The notes: a model not told the origin generated them from the sequence alone. A stretch of DNA of 64,000 bases from Laguncularia racemosa (GCA_037954665.1 JBBMOL010000138.1:558001-622000), one strand, 5' to 3'; positions 24,130 to 34,757 are shown, counted from the first letter of the stretch. Numbers and translations are program-made.

Positions 24130-25158
24130 TAATTCATCGACCTGCCTTTGGAGTTCCTTTGTCTCCTCCGGATTGCTCCTATAAGCTGGCTTGTTTGGAA
24201 TCGATGCTCTGGGTACAAGGTCAATTTGGTGCTCAATACCACGAATAGGTGGTAATCCCTTTGGAATCTCCTCACGGAAGACATCTTCAAAGTCCTACAC
24301 AATAGACACAACCACACTAGGCAAAGAGTTAGATAGTTCGTTAGTATTTAGACATGTTTCCTTAAAAACCAGCAACAACATAGATTGCTTCATCACTAAC
24401 GCTCTCCTCACTACACTCGCTCTTGCCACACAACTCTCCTTTTGCAAGGCTGCACTCTCCTTTTCACTCACCACCAAAGTTGATCCCCCTTCAACTTGGT
24501 CTCTCACACTCTTTCTAGCCTTCCTCTCTTTTTCCTTTTGAGTTCGACTTTTGCATTCCTTTTCTTTCTCATTGTCTTTTGCTCTCTCACTCTCCCTTTG
24601 TTTTTCACTCACCTTATGTTTTGCAAAAGACTGTTGTAGTTGCAACTGATCCTCATACACCTGCTTAGGTGTTAAAGGTTTAAGATTAAAGCTTTTCCCT
24701 TGGTAAACAAGTGTATACTTGTTAGAAAAGCCATCATGAACAACCTTCCTATCAAACTGCCATGGCCTCCCCAACAACACATGACACGCTTACATTGGCA
24801 TTACATCGCATAACACCTCATTCTCATACCTACTAATGCGAAAAGCAATCAAGGCTTGCTTACTCACCTTAGTCTCGCCACTATCATTCAACCACTGCAA
24901 TTTATATGGACTAGGGTGTTTAGTAGTCTTGAGTCCCAACCTCTCAACAATAAAATTACTCACCACATTAGTGCAACTTCCTCCATCAATGATCACACTG
25001 CAAATATGATCACCTAGATAACATCTAGTATGAAAGATATTCTCTCTTTGCACCTCCTCTTCTTCCTTCACCTGCACATTCAAAGTTCTATTCACTACTG
25101 CTACTAACTTCCCTACTGTAGGCTCCTCATCATCACTAGCATCCTCTAATGAAGGCAT
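24130..25158 (-). pseudogene. Protease and linker region of element C
   Basis: The protease motif is SVIIDGGSCTNVVS (D-G-G in place of the usual D-T/S-G), as seen in CRM-like elements, followed by GLKTTKHPSPYKL, then MPM stop ACHVLLGRPWQFDR, where relatives read MQAC (CAA to TAA). A long charged, lysine/glutamate-rich linker with heptad-like spacing follows (about 24400-24620). Then, after a TAG near 24300, comes the RT N-terminus (DFEDVF, GLPPIRGIEHQIDL, NPEETKELQRQVDEL). Confidence 0.8.
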
Positions 25159-26289
25159 ATCATCTTCTTCACTATCACCTCAGTCTCATACTCACCATCA
25201 TCATGCAGAATCATCACACGCCTATTTGGACATTGACTAGCAATATGGCCTCTACCTTGGCATTTAAAACATCTAATGTCACGATTTCTAGAAGTAGAAG
25301 AATCAGGGTTACTTTGGTTACTAGGAGTAGTCTCAGCTCTCCTTTTGGTTTGGTGGGTAAAGGCTTTTCTTCCTTCTTCCATTGGTTAGTTTTCCAGGTG
25401 GATGAACCAGTACCTTGTTGAAACCGTGCATTACTACTACCTTTCCGCCTGTGTTGGTTCTCAACCTTTATAGCCATATGAACCATATCCTCTAATTCTA
25501 CATAATGCTGCAATTCAACAACATTTTGAATTTCTCTATTCAATCCAGAAAGAAATCTAGCCATGGTAGCCTCTCTATCCTCCTCTACATTCGCCCTGAT
25601 CATTGTAACTTCCATCTCCTTGAAATACTCATCCACACTTCGGCTTCCTTGCCTAAGAGTTTGCAATTTGTTGTGCAATTCACGACAGTAATACGCAGGC
25701 ACAAACCGCTTCTTCATCACCCTTTTCATCTCTTCCCACGACTCAATAGGTGGTTCGCCATTCCTCCTTCGATTCAACATTAGTTGATCCCACCACACTA
25801 TGGCATAATCCGAAAATTCAATGGCAGCAAGTTTCACTTTCTTTCTCCCACTATAGTTATGACAATCAAATACCATCTCTACCTTCTTCTCCCACTCTAA
25901 GTACGCCTCAGGATCATTCTTCCCTTGGAAAGGAGGAATCTTCATCTTTATGCTACTCAATTGATTATCCTCTCATTCCTATCTCCTCTATCTTCCCAAT
26001 CCCTAGTTCCTCTATTCCTACCACTATATCCTCGATAACTCCCGATAGAAGGCTCATCAAATTCATCATCCGACATTTCATCTCCACCCCTTGGTACTCT
26101 CCTAGAACAACTCTCCCTCTTACGCCCTTGGAAGACGTTTTTAGATTGCTCTAGTCTTTGCTTTACCGTCTCATGAATTTATTCCATTCCCTCCTGAAAC
26201 ATTCTCTTCATCTCACCCCTCAACGCCTCAATCACTAACCTAGCATCAAACCTTCCCCTCTCACTTTCAAGATAATGTTGCCTCGACAT
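25146..26289 (-). pseudogene. Gag of element C
   Basis: Starts at ATG 26289 (MSRQHYLESERG), with an in-frame TAA near 26179 (CAA to TAA) and a one-base frameshift near 25970. The core is conserved: IKMKIPPFQGKNDPEAYLEW, WWDQLMLNRRRNGE, FVPAYYCRELHNKLQTL, GSRSVDEYFKEME, ATMARFLSGLN, VVELQHYVELEDMVHMA. A frame shift near 25300 leads to the zinc knuckle CFKCQGRGHIASQC. Gag forms the particle and packages RNA. Confidence 0.88.
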
Positions 26290-26718
26290 AGTTCCTGCAG
26301 AAAAGATTAGTACTAACACAAATATATATAATTAAGCCTCACGATACACTCTCTTACATGTTTCGCTCAAATGATGATATCACACAGTTACTCGTGTATT
26401 CTCACAAGTAATGATGATATCAACTCACCAATTCCTCTTCTCAATTCTCTTGGAACTAACCCAAACTACACCAATTCCCTTCCATAGAATTCAAAACAAC
26501 TCTAGGGTTCATAAATTTCCTCTTTTCTTTCCGATTTTTTTTTTTTGGTGTCGTGATTCTTCTTCTTCTTTTTTTTGTAACAAAATTGAATAGTAAGTAC
26601 TACACTTTCAATAGACAATTAATACTATGAAATTGGATACTAACAATTGATATGAATGATTGGAGTTAGGGTTTTGATGTTACCTTCCTCAAACCGAACT
26701 GATGTTTAACAAACCTAA

Positions 26719-26730
26719 GCTCTGATACCA
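26719..26730 (-). other. Primer-binding site of element C
   Basis: Minus-strand TGGTATCAGAGC, a perfect initiator-Met tRNA complement, 3 bases from the 5' LTR end at 26734. Confidence 0.95.
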
Positions 26731-26733
26731 AGC

Positions 26734-27643
26734 TGATACAAGATCGGTTTGATCGGATTCCTAACTGATACGAACCATGCCAACATGTGACGAAACCCAA
26801 TACCAATACGTTCGGAATTCGTTACCTAAGATGCCAAACACCCTCAAGTGGAAACCGTGACCCGTTGTCTATAAGCGAGACAAGAACCTTGGTATAATAT
26901 GATGACGCCACAAACGGGATGAAAGACCGATTGATAAGTCGGGATGAACGCTACGGAAGAAAAATCCGATAAGTTCTAGATTAGTTCTTTAAAGAACCAA
27001 GAGAGGAATTCTCTCAAAAGTGTTTTAAAACTTTCAATGTTGTATGTTCTATATTCTAACCCTAGGAGCTTTATATTAGGGTTTACAATTCGTAACAATA
27101 AAGCCCAAAACGACATAGCTTAGATAAGTTGCGTAAAAATAACAAAACAAGACATGAAGGCCAGCATAAAAAATAACAAAACAAGACATGAAGGCCAACG
27201 TCGAGGAGATACACGGCCGTGTACTTTGGCCGTGTATAAGTCTGTGGAAATCTTGACAATGTACACAACCGTGTACTTCTAGTCGTGCATCTTTCTGTGG
27301 AAATCTTGACAACATACACAGTCGTGCCTTTTAACCGTGTATACGACCGTGTATGATTCTGTGTAACCTCCAGACTCCTACACGGTCGTGCCTTATAAAG
27401 ACACGCCCTCTTCAACCCGTATCCATTATGACTTGTACAAGAGCAAGGGCATTCCCATGGTTGCTCCAATCCTTTCCAACTTCATGATTGCTCCAATCCT
27501 TTCCAACTTCATGGACATCCTTTATCAACCCATTAAGTGCTTCTTTTAATCGTTTCGCTTGAGTTCTTGTGATCGGTCCAGGTGGCACTTCAAGAGGATC
27601 CACATTCCATCTTCTGGCTTGGCTCCCATCATGGATCTCATCA
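26734..27643 (-). repeat. 5' LTR of element C (910 bp)
   Basis: Matches 20811-21684, with the same TGAT...ATCA ends. It is longer mainly because of a ~35-bp tandem duplication around 27145-27200 (AACAAAACAAGACATGAAGG present twice). A TATAAA on the minus strand is at 27070-27075. The palindromic ACACGGCCGTGT-type repeats span 27211-27391. CATGC follows at 27644. Confidence 0.93.
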
Positions 27644-27648
27644 CATGC

Positions 27649-27746
27649 TCCTAATCTTAGGAGGGGCAGACTGTAACCTCAAGCTTAAGCGCGATTCTTT
27701 GCTATACAACAGACAGAGCCAGCTAATGTAGATGATGTAGTGGTAG
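27649..27746 (+). pseudogene. Gag C-terminus of element A after element C
   Basis: Gag resumes in the same frame after element C and its target duplication: APNLRRGRL, then a TAA, and FAIQQTEPANVDDVVV. This is the usual Gag/protease linker of Tekay-like elements. It ends at an apparent splice donor. Confidence 0.6.
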
Positions 27747-28204
27747 GTAAGACTACTAAACTTATTTGATAATTTGATGATTGAATAGTTGTAATGTAAA
27801 TGAACCTATATATCTATATAAATGTGTAAATATGTATATGTGTGTGAACTTTGATGTGTATAGGATGCTGATGCTTGTTTATGAATTAAGTAATTGAATT
27901 AATGAATGAATCTATATGTGTTATATGCATTAATGTGTGTGTAGACATGAATTTATATGTATACATATGTGAAATAGTTGAATCTGCTTAGGAGTTAAAC
28001 AAATTATATTAGTGAATGTATGCCTACAAGTGTGTGTAAGTATGTATATGTAAACGTGAATATATAGATGTGTATATAGGTGTAAACGTGAAGTAATTGG
28101 GGCATGGATGTGACCACGCTTGACTTGTCCTTTAGTAAGATGTTAATAATAATTGCTAGAAGTGGAATGTGGTGTGTTTGATGATTTCAGTGTGATTTAA
28201 TTAG
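27747..28204 (+). other. Possible intron between Gag and protease of element A
   Basis: A 458-bp AT/TG-rich non-coding stretch begins GTAAGA exactly at the end of the ...VDDVVV frame and ends TTAATTAG directly before GATAATCCTGCTTATG, which encodes the DNPAYALFDIGATHS protease start. Removing it restores the frame (phase 1) and drops an in-frame TAA. An alternative AG at 28190 (TTTCAG) does not give an open frame. It may instead be an unrelated insertion without a target duplication. Confidence 0.4.
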
Positions 28205-28892
28205 ATGATAATCCTGCTTATGCCTTGTTTGACATTGGAGCAACCCATTCTTATGTCATTGAAGACTGGGTGAGACAAAATGTAGCTCTAGTGAAGAGTC
28301 TAAAATGTGAATATGTGGTAAGTACTCCTTCTAAAGGGGAGAGGATAGCAGGTTATCAATTGGAGAAGGGTATTGTGGTAATTAAAAGGAAGGAATTGCC
28401 AGTTGATTTAGTTATTCTTAAAATTAAAGGGTATGATGTTACCCTTAGCATAGATTGGCTGACCAGGTATAAGGTGCATCTGAATTGCCAAGATAAAGTG
28501 GCAGAGTTTCGTCTACTAGATGAGGACGCATTCAATTTCAGAGGGAGTGTAAGGCGATTAGTACCTAAGGTCATAGCAGCCAATAAAGCCAAGAAATTAT
28601 TGAAGAAAGGATGTATGGGATATTTAGCTTTAGTAGTGGATACACAGGTAAAAGGGAAGAGAGTGGAAGATATCCTAATTGTATGTGAATTCCTAGAAGT
28701 ATTTACTAAGGAATTACCAAGCTTACCCCCAAATAGAGAAGTTAAATTCAGCATTGAGGTAATGTTAGGTACAAAACCTATATCCAGAGCTCCTTATCGT
28801 TTGGTTCCTGTAGAATTGATAGAGTTGAAAAAGCAGTTGCAGGAATTATTAGATAAGGGTTTCATAAGGCCAGTATGTCGTCTTGGGGTGCA
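28205..28892 (+). pseudogene. Protease and RT N-terminus of element A
   Basis: An open stretch (about 223 residues from 28225) holds the retropepsin motif FDIGATHSYV (usually DTGATHSF; T to I at the active site), DVTLSIDWLTRY, and then the RT entry EVFTKELPSLPPNREVKFSI, PISRAPYRLVPVELIELKKQ, LLDKGFIRP. It breaks off where solo LTR D1 inserted (target duplication CTAGT). RT continues at 30990. Confidence 0.85.
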
Positions 28893-28897
28893 CTAGT

Positions 28898-30989
28898 TGT
28901 AGACACCCCATTTTTGCCCTAAGAATGAATAATAATCACTAATAATCAATTCTTAATTTTTTCCAATTTTTTTTCAATTTTTCTTTAATTTAGCATAAAT
29001 AATAAAAATATTCAAAAAAAAAAGGAAAATACGTCAATTTTGAAAAATGATTTCAGAAATGGCAATAATAAATAGTAAATAATTTTTACAAATTTTTGAA
29101 ATTTCAAAAAATACAAAAAAATAAAAAAATCGCATTGCATATATGCAATTTGCAAAATTAGAAAAATAAGGAAAATGGGCTAGCTCAGCTGGTCCGGACC
29201 ACAGGCTAAGGCGCGCGCAGGAGGGCTCGGTCGCAGGTTTGAATCGCGGGGGAAGCAGTTTTCGCGTTTGGAGTTTTTTCACTTATCCAGAACACGCGGC
29301 AGCCTCTGATTGGCTGGAGGGAACGCATGCGCTGGGCGCGTGATCATCTTCTACCTCGGGTCCGAGATCGCTAGCGAAGGAAAAATTCAAATTTCGGCCG
29401 TTTCGATTCGATTTTTTGCACAAATCCAACAGATCTTCAATAGAATTGAGATAAACATCATCCAATTAGAATCAAATCTCAACAAATCAAAGGATTTACA
29501 CGAATCGGAGTTGGTTTATTTAACCGTCGATCCGATTTGCTTCGATCGGTGGAAATCCGAGCTTATCCAGCTCGATTTTGAACGCCTATAAATAGAGGAG
29601 GAGTGGAGGAAGCCAAATCACATATCACAATTGAGAGAAAGTGAGAAAAGAGAGCAAATCGGAGAGCATCGGAGGAAACCCAAAACCGCGAATTGCCGAT
29701 CAAAGCCAAGCCGCCACTAGGAGACGTTCTGGGAGCAAACCACTGCCACCATTGGATTCAGCACCCTCGAGAAGCTAGGATTCGACACCTCACCCGTGAC
29801 AAAAGACCACTGGAACACCGTGAATGAGCATCCTCCGCCGCCGTGTCCGACCGATCCGACCCGACCCGGATCCAGGTAAGTCGGATTTTCCCGATTTTTT
29901 CCAATTTATTTATTTACTTTATTAATTTATTTTATTCCGATTTGATTTATTATTTTGTTATTTATTTATTAATTTATTTATTTATTTATTTATGTTTTAT
30001 TTATATTTCCATAAATAGGAAAATGTTAGAAATTAGATTTTTTTAGGATTTAATAATTTAAAAAATAATAAAAATAAAAATAATAAAATAATAAAAATGT
30101 AGAAAAATAATAATAAAACTTTAGATTTTAAAATAGGATAGATAATAACTTAGGATAAAATTTTTAACAAAAATTCACAAAAATTATAAAAATCAATAAA
30201 AAAATAAAAATCATAAAAAAAAAACCATAAAAATCATGCAAACTCAGAAAAATTATAAAAAATTGTAGAAGAAATAAAAAAAATCATAGAAATGATAAAA
30301 AATCATAAAAAAATAATATAAAAATTCAAAAATTATAAAAATGAGTTTTCTCACTTAGAAAAATCATTTTCCTCAAATAAATCCAAAATTGATGTCTTCC
30401 CTTCAAATCATTTTCAAAAATCAGATAAAAGTTTAGGCTTAGATTTTTTTAAAAAATCCCAAAAAATGATAAAAACATAAATCGAAAGAGATTTCAAAAT
30501 TAAAATTCACAAACACACTTAAAGTTTTCAAAAAAAGTGAACTACGGCTTGTTTGATCCTGACTAGCAGGTACGTAGGCACCCATTTAGGTCAACCTATA
30601 AAAATGAAATAAAAAATAATTTTCTTAGAATAATAAAAAACATAATAAAAAGTAACAGAAACAAAATAAAAGACATTTCTAGATAGGAACAATTTTAGGA
30701 ATTTAGGTGATAACCATAAGGTTTTAATAGGTTAGCCTCCGGACTTAAAAACTCTGGTTTTCCCTTTTCCTCTTTTCAAAAACGAGAAGAGGAAATAACG
30801 ACGACTAGTGGTCTAAATTAAGACTAATCCGCTCCTTTAGTCTTAATTCAATATTTCCCAACAACAGTTGGGTGGCGACTCCAAAAATCAAACGAAATTC
30901 CTAATTCAAGTCGATGATCTACATTAGATGAGCACAGGGTCTAGTCTAGATCAGATTAGGAATGGGAATTCAAAAAAATAGACTCGACA
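28898..30989 (+). repeat. Solo LTR D1 of the Tat-like D family (2092 bp)
   Basis: Starts TGTAGACACC and ends GACTCGACA, with a perfect 5-bp duplication CTAGT on both sides (28893-28897, 30990-30994) and no internal domain, so it is a solo LTR left by LTR-LTR recombination. Order inside: tRNA-like box A/B (29181-29245), a degraded G-box-like CACGCGGC (29293-29300), a reverse CCAAT (ATTGG, near 29310), TATAAATA (29587-29594), and a CAG|GTAAGT donor (29876). AT-rich downstream half. Confidence 0.92.
29181..29245 (+). promoter_or_regulatory. tRNA/SINE-like box A and box B in LTR D1
   Basis: Box A TAGCTCAGCTGG (29181-29192) and box B GGTTTGAATC (29236-29245) are 55 bases start to start, preceded by GGGC as in a tRNA head. 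The T-stem does not pair well, so this is a Pol III promoter-like or SINE-head relic, not a functional tRNA. The same pair is present in the other three LTRs of the family. Confidence 0.55.
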
Positions 30990-31340
30990 CTAGTGTTATT
31001 TGTAAAAAAGAAGAATGGTAATCTACGTTTGTGTATAGACTACCATGAGCTGAATAAGGTAACCATCAAGAATAAATATCCTTTACCCTAGATTGATGAC
31101 CTATTTGATTAGTTAAAGGGAGCAGCTGTATTCTCAAAGATTGATCTACAATCTGGATATCATCAACTAAAGGTAAAGGTGGCTGACATACTAAAGACTA
31201 CCTTTCGAACCAAGTATGGTCACTATGAATTCCTGGTGATGCCTTTTGGTTTAACTAATGCCCCAGCTGCCTTTATGGATATGTTGACTAGGGTATTTAA
31301 AGAATATTTAGATGAGTTTGTGGTTATATTCATTAATGAC
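30990..31340 (+). pseudogene. RT middle part of element A
   Basis: RT resumes after D1: LVLFVKKKNGNLRLCIDYHE, LNKVTIKNKYPLP, stop, IDDLFD, stop, LKGAAVFSKIDLQSGYHQL, TKYGHYEFLVMPFGLTNAPA, EFVVIFIND. Both stops sit where relatives have glutamine (CAG to TAG). The catalytic Y/F-x-D-D is F-I-N-D here (GAT to AAT), and element D is inserted exactly at this motif. Continues at 48229. Confidence 0.88.
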
Positions 31341-33377
31341 TATCGAGTCTAATTTTTTATTTTTTCATTCCTAATCCGATTTATACTAGACCCTATGCTC
31401 ATCTAATATAGATCCTCGACTTGAACTAGGAATTTCATTTTATTTTGGAGTCGCCACCCAATTGTGGTTGGGAAAGATTAAATTGTGACTAATTGAGCAG
31501 ATTAATCCTAATTTGGACAACTAGTCAGCGAGATTTCCTCTTTTCATTTTTGTGAAAGAGAAAAGGGAAAACTAGAGTTTCTGGACTCAAAGGCTAACCT
31601 ATTAAAACCTTAAAGTTACCATCCTACTCTCATGAAATCTAAACCTTACCCTAATGTCTTTTGTTGTTTTTTTTTTTTTTTTAATTTTTGTTATCTTTTT
31701 GTTGTGTTTTTGAATAACTTATTCTAATATGAAAAAATGATTTTTTTTATTCTTTTTAGAGTTGCCCCAAACGGGTGCCTACGTACCTGCTATTCAGGAT
31801 CAAACGGGCCGTAGTTCGTTTTTCATGAAAAAACTTTAGTGTGTTTGTTAATTTTAATTATGAAATTAGTTCTGGTTTACGTTTTTATCATTTTAGTGTT
31901 TTTTGGAAAAATTAAGCCTAAGCTTGATTATCTTATGTTTTTTTAAAAAATAATAATAATAATTTTCAGGAAAAAACCAATTTTGGATTTATTTAAGAAA
32001 AGCATTTTTCTAAGTGATAAAAAAAAATTATTACCCTATTATTATCCTACCTCTAATATTATTGTTTTTTTTTTTTATTTTATTTTAATTTTAATTTTTT
32101 AATTTTATTTTTTAATTAATTAATAATTTTTTATTATTTATTACTTTATCTACCCTAAACTAAAAATCTAAATTCTATCATTTTTCCTAATATGTTTATT
32201 TATTATTTTATTTTATTTTATTTTGGTGATTTTTATAATTTTCTATTATTTATCTTAAACTAAACCTAAAAAAAATACTAATCTAAATTCTAACATTTTC
32301 CTAATATTATTTTTTTTGAATTATAAATAACAAAATTCGATAAATAAATAAATAAATAAAATTAAAAAATCCGACTTACTTGGATCCGGGTCAGTGCGCG
32401 GGTCGGGTCGGTCGAGTCAGGTCGGTCGATCACAACGACTAGGAGTGCTCATTGACAGCGTTCCAGCGGCCTTTTATGAAGGTTGAGAGGTCGTTTCCTA
32501 GCTTTTCGAGGGTGGGGAATCCAATGGTGGTGGTAGATTTCTCCATAAATGCCTCCTAGTGGTGGTTCGAAGCTTGGTCGGTGGTCGCGGCTTGAGGAAC
32601 TCCAGCGAGGCTTCGATTTCTTTGATTTTCTCTCTTTTTCTCACTTTTGATCCGTGCTCTGGCTTCCTCCCCTCCATTCCTATTTATAGACCTAAGAAAT
32701 CGAGCTGGATAAGCTTAGATTTCCTCTAATTGAGGTAAATCGAATTTCAGTTGAAAAACCCATCTTCGATTTATGTAAATCCTTCAATTTGTTGCGATTT
32801 GATTCCAATTAAGTGATGTTTATCCTATTTCAGTTAAAGATCTGTTGGATTTGTGCAAAAAATCGAATCAAAACGGCGGAAATTCGATTTTTCCCCGCTG
32901 GCGACGATTTTGGATGAAGGAAAAAGAAGATCACGCGCCCGGCGCGTGCATTCATGTCAGCCAATCAGCTGCTAACACGTGTCCTGGTGAGGGAAAAAAA
33001 TTACAAAACGCGGAATGCATCCATCACATTTCAAACCCACAACCTGACCCCTTCCCCGCGCGCACGAGGCCATGGCTTGGACCAGCTGGGCTAGCTCACT
33101 TCTTAGTTTTTTTTTATTTACGCAATTTACATATATGCAATTCAATTTTTTATTATTTTTATATTATTTTGAAATTCTAAAAATTTGTAAAAATTATTTA
33201 ACCCCTTTTATTACTATTTCTATAATTATTTTCCAAAATTGATGTATTTTTCCTATTTATTTTATTTTTTGAATATTTTCCCTATTTTTGCTAAATTAGA
33301 AGAAAAATTGTAAAAAATGAAAAAAAAATGAAAATTAATTATTATTGATTATTAGGGGCAAAAATGGGGTGTTTACA
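31341..33377 (-). repeat. 3' LTR of element D (2037 bp)
   Basis: Plus-strand start TATCGAG (TGTCGAG in the partner LTR; G to A) and end TTTACA. Minus-strand features: box A (33082-33093) and box B (33028-33037), palindromic ACACGTGT (32975-32982), TATAAATA (32691-32698) and GTAAGT donor (32374-32379, where the exon-side G has become A). A purine-rich AAAGAGAGGCAA lies beside it inside the element as a likely polypurine tract. Confidence 0.92.
33028..33093 (-). promoter_or_regulatory. tRNA/SINE-like box A and box B in the 3' LTR of D
   Basis: Minus strand: box A TAGCCCAGCTGG and box B GGTTTGAAAT, 56 bases apart start to start, in the same LTR position (about 284 bases from the LTR start) as in D1. 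Box B is more degraded here than in D2. Confidence 0.5.
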
Positions 33378-33824
33378 ATTGCCTCTCTTTATAGTAAAGT
33401 TTGGAAAACTTAACTACAAAAACAAGAAAGACGCCATTTTTTGCCTCTTGACTGGATGGATAACACCTTGGTTTGGCTGGTTATCTAGAATTTGGTCTTT
33501 AGTTGGAAAATGCTCCATGAGCTAATAATCCCACGAGTACTTTGTGATGATTGGTATTGCTTAGGAAATGGTCTTAAACAACCTAACAATCTGAAGTAAT
33601 GTATCCTCCCGAAAAGTGCTCTATGGGTTGATTAATTGGCGATGAGAAACATCTCAAGGATCGTGTAGGAATGTGTTATTGTGAGTGGAATAGCTGACGA
33701 TAGGAAGCGTCTTATCGGACTAGCAACCTTAAAGAGAATATTATCTCAGGAAGCACTCTTATGAGCTAGTAACCTATCAACAGAAGCGTCTGACTAGACT
33801 AGCGACTGTTTGGGGAGAAATGCC

Positions 33825-34150
33825 TTCGAAGAATGCTCTTATGAACTGACTAATCGATTATCGACAAACTCGAAAAGTGCTCTCATGAGCTAACTAATCA
33901 AGAGATTTGAAAAGTACTCCTCTGAGCTAACTAATCGATAGATTCGAAAAGTACTCATATGAGCTAACTAATCGATAGATTCGAAGAGTACTCATTCGAG
34001 CTAACTAATCGATAGATTCTCTAAGCTAACTAATCGATAGATTTTAAAAGTGCTCCTATGAGCTAAATTGATAATTCAAAAAGTGCTTCTCTGAGCTAAC
34101 TAATCGATAGGTTCGAAAAGTGCTCCTCTGAGCTAACTAATCGATAGCGG
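33825..34150 (-). repeat. Tandem array of ~37-bp units downstream of integrase
   Basis: About eight units built on GAGCTAACTAATCGATAGA followed by TTCGAAAAGTGCTC-type sequence, some partly deleted. Part of the long untranslated region between integrase and the 3' LTR, where Tat/Ogre elements often carry minisatellites. Confidence 0.85.
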
Positions 34151-34189
34151 GAAGCGCCTTCTCAAACTTGCAACCCTAAAAAATAGGTA

Positions 34190-34757
34190 TCTCAAAAGGT
34201 GCTCCTATGAGCTAACCTTGAGAAAGGGTGTTTAGGAAAGCGCTCCTCCGTGGGTTGACTAACCTACAGCGAGAAGGAATATCTCAAAAGGTGCCCCTAT
34301 GGGCTGACCTTGAGAAAGTATGTTTAAGAAAGTGCCTCATTGTGAGCTGACTAACCTAAGGTGGGAAGCGTCTTATTAGACTCGCGACCTTGCAGAAGAT
34401 GTGTCTCGAAAGGTGCCCTTATAAGCTAACCTTGAGAGGAGATTTAGGAAAGTGCCCCCATTGTGGGTTGACTAACCTATGGTTGGAAGCGTCTTGAAAG
34501 ATGCCCCTACGGGCTGACCCTAAGAAAGGATGTTTAGGAAAGTGCCCCATTGTAGGCTGACTAACCTATAGTAGGAAGACACGTCTCGAAAGGTGCCCCT
34601 ATAGGCTGACCTTGAGATGAGATGTTTAGGAAAGCGCCCTCATTGTGGGTTGACTAACCTATAGTGGGAAGAAACGTCTCGAAAGGTATCCCTACGAGCT
34701 GACCCTAAGAGAGGATGTTTAGAAAAGTGCCCCATTGTGGGCTGACTAACCTATACT
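34190..34757 (-). repeat. Tandem array of six ~92-bp units
   Basis: Unit starts at 34190, 34282, 34404, 34492, 34584 and 34677. Each opens TCTCAAAAGGTGCCCCTA-like, passes GTTTAGGAAAGTGCC, and ends GACTAACCTATAG. The second unit has ~30 extra bases. The half-unit themes (AAGTGC..CTGA/GCTAAC) resemble the neighbouring 37-bp array, so one may derive from the other. No coding frame runs through it. Confidence 0.88.

Larger units (their letters stand above)
20811..27643 (-). mobile_element. Element C: CRM-like Ty3/gypsy element, nearly complete
   Basis: A 6833-bp minus-strand element inserted in the gag of A, flanked by a perfect 5-bp duplication CATGC (20806-20810 and 27644-27648). Its LTRs of 874 and 910 bp start TGAT and end ATCA. 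Primer-binding site, gag, protease, RT, RNase H, integrase and polypurine tract are all present in order. Only about seven stops and two frameshifts break the polyprotein. The gag core (IKMKIPPFQGKNDPEAYLEW) and the integrase tail running toward the LTR point to the CRM chromovirus group. LTR differences in the first 100 bases are about 5, mostly at CpG sites. Confidence 0.9.

Noticed and set aside
28356..28754. 132-residue minus-strand frame
   Set aside because: It is the antisense shadow of the protease region of element A.
29174..29252. A true tRNA gene inside LTR D1
   Set aside because: Box A and box B are visible, but the T-stem does not pair and no acceptor stem closes. Treated as a tRNA/SINE-like relic.
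29310..29591. 93-residue frame in LTR D1, with a near copy in D2 (43588-43869)
   Set aside because: Shared because the LTRs are homologous. It lies upstream of the TATA box and is broken in D3/D4, so coding function is not supported.
33825..34757. CRISPR-like array
   Set aside because: Units are contiguous tandem repeats without unique spacers, inside a plant retroelement.
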